From contig NZ_AMXN01000001.1 in assembly GCF_000332645.1 (NCBI RefSeq), forward strand, positions 310,001-374,000: DNA of 64,000 nucleotides, written 5' to 3'. Source of the stretch: Bacillus inaquosorum KCTC 13429 (GTDB taxonomy: Bacteria; Bacillota; Bacilli; Bacillales; Bacillaceae). A model generated the notes under the pieces. The model had not been told where the DNA came from and did no database searches. It saw only the letters and a list, made by a program, of their open reading frames with translations. Both the position numbers and the translations under genes were made by a program. Shown one piece after another: positions 53,931 to 64,000 of this stretch. The stretch's first letter is position 1, and the number at the start of each line of letters is the position of its first letter.

Positions 53931-54404
53931 GTGAATCATTCTTTTTTTCAGCCTGAAAAGCAATACGGTGAGGACCTGCCAATTTTTGATCAGGAATGGG
54001 AAGCAATTGCATTCTATTATGATTATAGACAGTCACAGATTGAAGAACTGAATGAATTGTGTCAGTTTTATAACATTTCTCTTACCTATACGAGAGAAAG
54101 CCTTGAAGAGCTTGAAAACCTTTATTTTCAAAGTATACAAGAGCTTTTGCTTGCTGATTGGAATCTTCCTATTGAAGAATTCGAGAAAATGATCAGTGTT
54201 TATCTTATAGATTGCGTGATTGCCCACCATGAAGATGCTGAATGGATCGTAAAGCCTTACCCGTATACAGACGGCGCTTATACAATGGGCTTTAGAAGAC
54301 ATCGCAAATCATGGCATACCATGAATTGCTGTGATCGTTTATACTTGCGGCAAAAAGAGAGTCAGCCGCTTTTGTCGCTGTTTGATTCTCTTGTGCGATC
54401 ATAA
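53931..54404 (+). CDS. ywmA: Conserved protein YwmA
   Basis: A 157-residue soluble acidic protein without recognisable catalytic motifs; the middle is helical (QIEELNELCQFYNISL ... ESLEELENLYFQ) and the end is basic with a WHTMNCCDRLYL patch. The start is GTG at 53931 after AAAGGAG; an in-frame extension of 16 codons is unsupported. It converges with atpC across a shared terminator and is divergent from ywzB. Function unknown. Confidence 0.82.
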   Translation: MNHSFFQPEKQYGEDLPIFDQEWEAIAFYYDYRQSQIEELNELCQFYNISLTYTRESLEELENLYFQSIQELLLADWNLPIEEFEKMISVYLIDCVIAHHEDAEWIVKPYPYTDGAYTMGFRRHRKSWHTMNCCDRLYLRQKESQPLLSLFDSLVRS

Positions 54405-54437
54405 AAAAATCCTTCTCATAAAGAGAAGGATTTTTTC

Positions 54438-54440
<3 letters not shown>
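54403..54440. terminator. Bidirectional terminator ywmA / atp operon
   Basis: AAAAAATCCTTCTC / GAGAAGGATTTTTT hairpin between the two convergent stop codons. Confidence 0.9.
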
Positions 54441-54848
<408 letters not shown>

Positions 54849-54859
54849 CTAGGACCAGA

Positions 54860-57191
<2,332 letters not shown>

Positions 57192-57246
57192 TCATCTGCG
57201 TAAAAAGAGAGAAAAAGAGAACCTTTTTCTCTCATCAGCATTCGAG

Positions 57247-58755
<1,509 letters not shown>

Positions 58756-58771
58756 TTAGGTTTCACCCCTT

Positions 58772-59317
58772 CTATCGATTTTCCCCGGCTAGTTGACGTT
58801 CAATGCGCTGAAGCTTTCCGCTTACGCTGCCGTCAAAAATCCGGTTTCCAATGCGGACTTTAATGCCGCCTATTAAATCCGTCTGCACTTCATTTCTGAT
58901 TCTAAGTGAAGCGACTCCGGCTTTATTTGCAAACACTTGTGATAATGATGAAATCTCCGCATCCGTCAGCGGTTTCACTGAATATACGATTGCGTCTTCT
59001 GTTTGGCGAGCCTCATTTGCGAGTTTAATAAACTCATCTGTGAGATCAGGCACAATCGCTGCCCGATGGCGGTCAATCAAAAGAAAAATCGTATTGAGCA
59101 CGGACTGTGACAAAGAGCCAAATGCATTCTGAATCAGCTCTTTTTTCTTCGCAGCCGGCACCTTCGGATGGTTTAACACATCATTAAGCGCTTTTTCATT
59201 TTGAAATACTTGTTTTACAACGGTTAGCTCTTCTTCTACTTGATTCAGCTGAGCGGACTCATTGGCAATATCAAAAAGAGCTGACGCATATCGTTTTGAG
59301 ACAGCTGATCCACTCAT
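58772..59317 (-). CDS. atpH: ATP synthase delta subunit
   Basis: A 181-residue peripheral-stalk subunit linking alpha subunits to the b-dimer. The N-terminal helical domain begins [13 protein letters not shown], and [23 protein letters not shown] is the C-terminal signature. The ATG overlaps the atpF stop by four bases. Confidence 0.96.
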   Translation of the reverse strand: MSGSAVSKRYASALFDIANESAQLNQVEEELTVVKQVFQNEKALNDVLNHPKVPAAKKKELIQNAFGSLSQSVLNTIFLLIDRHRAAIVPDLTDEFIKLANEARQTEDAIVYSVKPLTDAEISSLSQVFANKAGVASLRIRNEVQTDLIGGIKVRIGNRIFDGSVSGKLQRIERQLAGENR

Positions 59318-59826
59318 CGGCTTTCTCCTACCTCTTTAAGATAGTCCTGGATCAATTTCTCTTGAGCTTGTTCATCCAGTTCTTTTTCGATCACTTTCGA
59401 CGCAATCATGACAGAAAGAGACGCTACTTGCTCACGGAGAGCAGAAACCGCCTGTTCTTTTTCCTTAACGATTTCAGTTCTTGCTGCTTCTTTCAGACGT
59501 TCAGATTCTGCACGCGCAGCCTGAATAATCTCTTCTTTTTGCTTATCTCCCAGTTTCTTTGCGTTTTCGATAAGAGTTTGGGATTCCTGTCTTGCTTCTT
59601 TTAAAAGAACGCGCTGCTCTTCAATCAGCTGCTGCGCTTCTTTATTTTTTTCTTCAGCAGACGTAATTTCTCCAGCGATGTGGTCTTCACGCTGTTTCAT
59701 TATGTTTAATAGCGGCCCTAAAGCGTATTTCTTCAGAAGCGCTAATAAGATTAACATAGCTAACAGTTGGAACAGGATATCTCCGCCGTTAAACGAAAAT
59801 CCTAGTTCAAGTGGTAATTGAGACAT
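59314..59826 (-). CDS. atpF: ATP synthase b subunit
   Basis: A 170-residue peripheral-stalk subunit: one N-terminal membrane helix (about 12-30, [18 protein letters not shown]) and a long charged coiled coil (about 40-165), rich in Glu/Gln/Ala/Lys. AGGGAGTTG lies before the ATG. It is separated from atpE by 162 bases containing a strong hairpin. Confidence 0.96.
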   Translation of the reverse strand: MSQLPLELGFSFNGGDILFQLLAMLILLALLKKYALGPLLNIMKQREDHIAGEITSAEEKNKEAQQLIEEQRVLLKEARQESQTLIENAKKLGDKQKEEIIQAARAESERLKEAARTEIVKEKEQAVSALREQVASLSVMIASKVIEKELDEQAQEKLIQDYLKEVGESR

Positions 59827-59927
59827 CTACTACGGCAACTCCCTTCTGCAGGTTTTTCTTTGCTGATCCAGCAGCCGCACTTGTCTCTTTTCAGCCGGCA
59901 AGGCGGGATGCTTATCAGACATAAAGC

Positions 59928-59967
59928 AATGGCGAAGGTTCTCTTGGAATGATCTTCGCCATTTTTA
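59928..59967 (-). other. Perfect hairpin between atpE and atpF
   Basis: AATGGCGAAG pairs exactly with CTTCGCCATT around a 16-base loop. On the minus (mRNA) strand no T-run follows, so it is unlikely to be a full terminator; it may protect the 3' end of an atpI-B-E message or partly stop transcription, raising c-subunit output. Confidence 0.6.
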
Positions 59968-59988
59968 GTTCATATAAGGCTTTTATGC

Positions 59989-60216
<228 letters not shown>

Positions 60217-60246
60217 TTAAAATGTTATCCGTTTGGATATAATGTT

Positions 60247-61372
<1,126 letters not shown>

Positions 61373-61758
61373 CAATTATCTGTCTCCTGATGAAAAAATA
61401 ATGTATAGCTTAGATACGGCATAAATCAGCGGTTAACCCTAGTAGAAGACCTTTTTTGTCCGGCAAAACGGGCCTGTTCGAAAAAATCATTCATCCGCAA
61501 GCCTTGCAGGGATGCTGTTTCATTCGCTTAAATAAATCCTCATAATACGGGTTTGCTGAGAGGATTTACATTGAGGATGAGGACTATAATGAAAGCTATG
61601 AAAACCTTCTCATAATACCCTCGTTTAGCATACAATAGCCCCTAACATGTGTCAATCTGTTTAAAGTTAAAAAACTTTTTATACTTTACGTCTCCACAGA
61701 ATGTTCACATTTTCACCTATAATTGTATACAGATTCACCGAATAGCAAAAAACTGGAT
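61373..61758 (-). promoter_or_regulatory. atp operon promoter and long leader
   Basis: On the minus strand TTGACA (61655-61650), 17 bases and TATGCT (61632-61627) form the operon promoter. The transcript would carry a leader of about 250 bases before atpI with no good reading frame. I see short stem-forming patches (TCCTCA/TGAGGA) but no recognised riboswitch. The rest of the gap up to upp shows nothing clear. Confidence 0.7.
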
Positions 61759-61788
61759 AAAAAAAGAAACCCCCTTTCGGGAGTTTTC
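61757..61788 (-). terminator. Terminator of upp
   Basis: AAACTCCC-GAAA-GGGGGTTT with a T-run on the minus strand after the upp stop. Confidence 0.85.
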
Positions 61789-61791
61789 CTT

Positions 61792-62421
61792 TTATTTTGT
61801 TCCAAACATACGGTCTCCTGCATCTCCGAGACCGGGAACGATATAACCTTTTTCATTTAATTTTTCATCAAGGGCCGCGATGTAAATATCCACGTCTGAA
61901 TGATGCTTCTGCAATTCTTCCACACCTTCAGGCGCAGCTACGAGACACATGAAACGGATGTTTTTCGCACCGCGTTTTTTCAGGCTGTTAATCGCTTCAA
62001 CTGCGGAACCGCCTGTAGCCAGCATCGGGTCAACCACGATGAATTCACGCTCTTCCACATCAGAAGGAAGCTTCACATAGTATTCCACGGGTTTTAAGGT
62101 TTCAGGATCACGGTACAGACCGACATGTCCCACTTTTGCCGCAGGGATCAGTTTTAAGATGCCTTCAACCATTCCTAAACCTGCTCTGAGAATAGGAACA
62201 ACACCGAGTTTTTTCCCTGAGATGACTTTCGATTTCGCAGTCTGAACCGGTGTGTTGATATCCACTTCCTCTAGAGGGAGATCACGGGTAATTTCAAACG
62301 CCATAAGCGTGGCTACTTCGTCTACAAGCTCTCTAAAATCCTTCGTGCCTGTCTCTACATTCCGAATATATGTCAGCTTGTGCTGAATTAAAGGATGATC
62401 AAATACATAAACCTTTCCCAT
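61792..62421 (-). CDS. upp: Uracil phosphoribosyltransferase Upp
   Basis: A 209-residue salvage enzyme making UMP from uracil and PRPP. The PRPP site is [14 protein letters not shown]; the uracil-binding end is [15 protein letters not shown]. An AGGAGC-type site precedes the ATG. It follows glyA on the same strand, with a strong terminator between. Confidence 0.97.
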   Translation of the reverse strand: MGKVYVFDHPLIQHKLTYIRNVETGTKDFRELVDEVATLMAFEITRDLPLEEVDINTPVQTAKSKVISGKKLGVVPILRAGLGMVEGILKLIPAAKVGHVGLYRDPETLKPVEYYVKLPSDVEEREFIVVDPMLATGGSAVEAINSLKKRGAKNIRFMCLVAAPEGVEELQKHHSDVDIYIAALDEKLNEKGYIVPGLGDAGDRMFGTK

Positions 62422-62516
62422 ACAGTGTTTCAGCTCCTTTTTTATTGTCCCATCGACAATTTCACACTTCTATTGATTCTACAAAAAAAGACATTGAGTT
62501 TCAAGGACATCGTCAA

Positions 62517-62554
62517 AAAACCCGCCGGGCATAAGCCCGAGCGGGTTTTTCAAT
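62517..62554 (-). terminator. Terminator of glyA
   Basis: AACCCGCTCGGGC / GCCCGGCGGGTT with T-run on the minus strand, directly after the glyA stop. Confidence 0.9.
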
Positions 62555-62555
62555 C

Positions 62556-63803
62556 TTAGTAATCTAATTCTTTATATAGAGGGAACTTGCCAGTCAGAGC
62601 AGCTACGCGCTGTCTTGCTTCTTCAAGTTTTCCTTCATCTTCGTGGTTTTTCAATGCAAGCGCAATGATGGCACCGACTTCATCCAATGCATCTCCGTCA
62701 AAACCGCGGCTTGTCACAGCAGCTGTACCAAGACGGATACCGCTTGTTACGAAAGGTTTTTCCGGATCGTATGGAATTGCGTTTTTGTTAGACGTAATAC
62801 CGATTTCATCAAGCACATGCTCTGCAACCTTACCTGTCAGTCCGAGAGAACGAAGGTCAACAAGGATCAGGTGGTTGTCAGTTCCACCTGAAACGAGCTG
62901 GATGCCCTCTTTCGTTAACGCTTCAGCCAGGCGTTTTGCATTTGAAATGACGTTTTGTGCATATGTTTTGAAATCGTCCTGCAATACTTCGCCGAATGAA
63001 ACAGCTTTTGCGGCAATAACGTGCATCAGCGGGCCGCCTTGAATTCCAGGGAAGATCGATTTATCAATTTTCTTGCCGAACTCTTCACGGCAAAGGATCA
63101 TACCGCCACGAGGTCCGCGAAGTGTTTTATGTGTTGTTGTTGTAACGAAATCAGCGTAAGGAACCGGGTTTGGATGAAGGCCTGCCGCAACAAGTCCTGC
63201 GATATGCGCCATATCCACCATGAAGTAAGCGCCGACTTCATCAGCAATTTCACGGAATTTCTTAAAGTCGATTGTACGAGGATACGCACTTGCTCCTGCT
63301 ACGATAAGCTTCGGCTTATGGGCAAGGGCTTTTTCACGCACGTCATCGTAATCAATATATTGAGTTTCTTTATCTACGCCATACTCAACAAAGTTATATT
63401 GAACACCGCTGAAGTTGACTGGACTTCCGTGTGTTAAATGGCCGCCGTGGGAGAGGTTCATCCCAAGTACAGTATCGCCTTGCTCCAAAATCGTGAAGTA
63501 CACTGCCATGTTTGCTTGTGCGCCTGAATGCGGCTGAACGTTTACATGCTCCGCTCCAAAGATCTCTTTCGCGCGGTCACGAGCGATATCTTCAACAACA
63601 TCGACGTGCTCACATCCGCCGTAGTAGCGTTTGCCCGGATATCCTTCAGCATATTTATTTGTCAAAACAGATCCTTGTGCTTCCATAACCGCTTCACTTA
63701 CAAAGTTCTCAGAAGCAATCAATTCGATCTTAGTCTGTTGGCGTTCACGCTCATTTTTAATGGCGTTAAACACTTGTTCGTCTTGCGCAGGTAAATGTTT
63801 CAT
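62556..63803 (-). CDS. glyA: Serine hydroxymethyltransferase GlyA
   Basis: A 415-residue PLP enzyme interconverting serine and glycine with transfer of a one-carbon unit to tetrahydrofolate. The PLP Lys lies in [46 protein letters not shown] and [14 protein letters not shown] are conserved. AGGAGAGG precedes the ATG. A PurR-type box pair lies in the promoter region, tying it to purine supply. Confidence 0.97.
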   Translation of the reverse strand: MKHLPAQDEQVFNAIKNERERQQTKIELIASENFVSEAVMEAQGSVLTNKYAEGYPGKRYYGGCEHVDVVEDIARDRAKEIFGAEHVNVQPHSGAQANMAVYFTILEQGDTVLGMNLSHGGHLTHGSPVNFSGVQYNFVEYGVDKETQYIDYDDVREKALAHKPKLIVAGASAYPRTIDFKKFREIADEVGAYFMVDMAHIAGLVAAGLHPNPVPYADFVTTTTHKTLRGPRGGMILCREEFGKKIDKSIFPGIQGGPLMHVIAAKAVSFGEVLQDDFKTYAQNVISNAKRLAEALTKEGIQLVSGGTDNHLILVDLRSLGLTGKVAEHVLDEIGITSNKNAIPYDPEKPFVTSGIRLGTAAVTSRGFDGDALDEVGAIIALALKNHEDEGKLEEARQRVAALTGKFPLYKELDY

Positions 63804-63853
63804 CAGCGAGATCCTCTCCTATCCGTATCCTGTTCTTTGTTTTTACCACCACT

Positions 63854-63883
63854 ATTGTACATGGTTTTTTAGGCCGATGTAAA
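63854..63883 (-). promoter_or_regulatory. glyA sigma-A promoter
   Basis: On the minus strand TTTACA (63883-63878), 18 bases and TACAAT (63859-63854), about 50 bases before the ATG. Confidence 0.7.
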
Positions 63884-63917
63884 AGATTATTTTTAAAAAA
63901 TCAAAATTTTTATTGGT

Positions 63918-63962
63918 AAAAACGAATATTGATAACTTAAATTTAAATTAAAGTTCGGGATT
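63918..63962 (-). promoter_or_regulatory. PurR box pair upstream of glyA
   Basis: On the minus strand AATCCCGAACTTT (63962-63950) matches the PurBox AWWWCCGAACWWT at 12 of 13 positions; an inverted copy, AATATTCGTTTTT (63930-63918), matches 11 of 13. B. subtilis glyA is a known PurR target. Confidence 0.65.
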
Positions 63963-64000
63963 TATTTTACTGCCTTAAAAATAAAAGAAAAGACTGGCCA

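Noticed and set aside
61373-61626. Riboswitch in the atp leader
   Set aside because: Only short stems can be drawn; no known aptamer core and no terminator/antiterminator pair before atpI.
62587-63042. 151-codon plus-strand frame over glyA
   Set aside because: Antisense to glyA; Ser/Pro-rich translation typical of a shadow frame.

Overview
The window is chromosomal DNA from a member of the Bacillus subtilis species complex. Almost every gene has a recognisable B. subtilis counterpart of the same length, and gene order follows the stretch from glyA through the atp operon, murAA, spoIID, rapB, ure, ywn, nrg (amtB-glnK), ywo, spoIIID, mbl and flhOP to fabZ and mscL. It is not laid out like strain 168. 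Three blocks differ from the 168 layout as I remember it: a cell-surface adhesin with an intact divergent two-component pair at the left end, a seven-gene pseudaminic-acid cluster between ywnG and ywnF, and a urea ABC transporter (urtABCDE) placed directly in front of ureABC. I cannot resolve the species from this sequence.

Left to right: 1-1069 is the N-terminal part of a secreted adhesin running off the window. 1383-5721 holds a SARP/BTAD-type response regulator divergent from a 1026-residue hybrid kinase. Then come mscL, fabZ, rapD, the flagellar rod genes flhO-flhP, mbl and spoIIID (5760-11203). 11553-18986 is the ywo block: a MarR regulator with an MFS exporter, a secreted beta-helix protein, the allantoin permease PucI, and the ywoB-(26-residue peptide)-ywoC-ywoD set. 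19263-24193 has amtB-glnK, bcrC, ywnJ, spoIIQ and ywnH-ywnG.

24525-31306 is the pseudaminic-acid cluster (dehydratase, second SDR, PseC, PseF, PseG, PseH and PseI types), visibly more A/T-rich than its flanks. 31438-36044 has ywnF, clsA, mta, ywnC, ywnB and ywnA. 36179-43368 is one compact operon urtABCDE-ureABC. 43574-49681 has csbD, ywmF, rapB, moaA, fdhD and ywmE/D/C. 50077-54404 has spoIID, murAA, ywmB, ywzB and ywmA. 54438-61372 is the complete F1Fo ATP synthase operon atpIBEFHAGDC, followed by upp and glyA.

Themes: nitrogen supply (amtB-glnK, pucI and urt-ure each carry a TnrA/GlnR-type site), sporulation (spoIIID, spoIIQ, spoIID with matching sigma-factor promoters), cell envelope (mbl, murAA, bcrC, clsA, mscL), phosphorelay control (two Rap proteins) and energy. 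I saw no tRNA, rRNA, CRISPR array, insertion sequence or prophage gene. All identifications rest on reading protein sequences and motifs; no database search was run.
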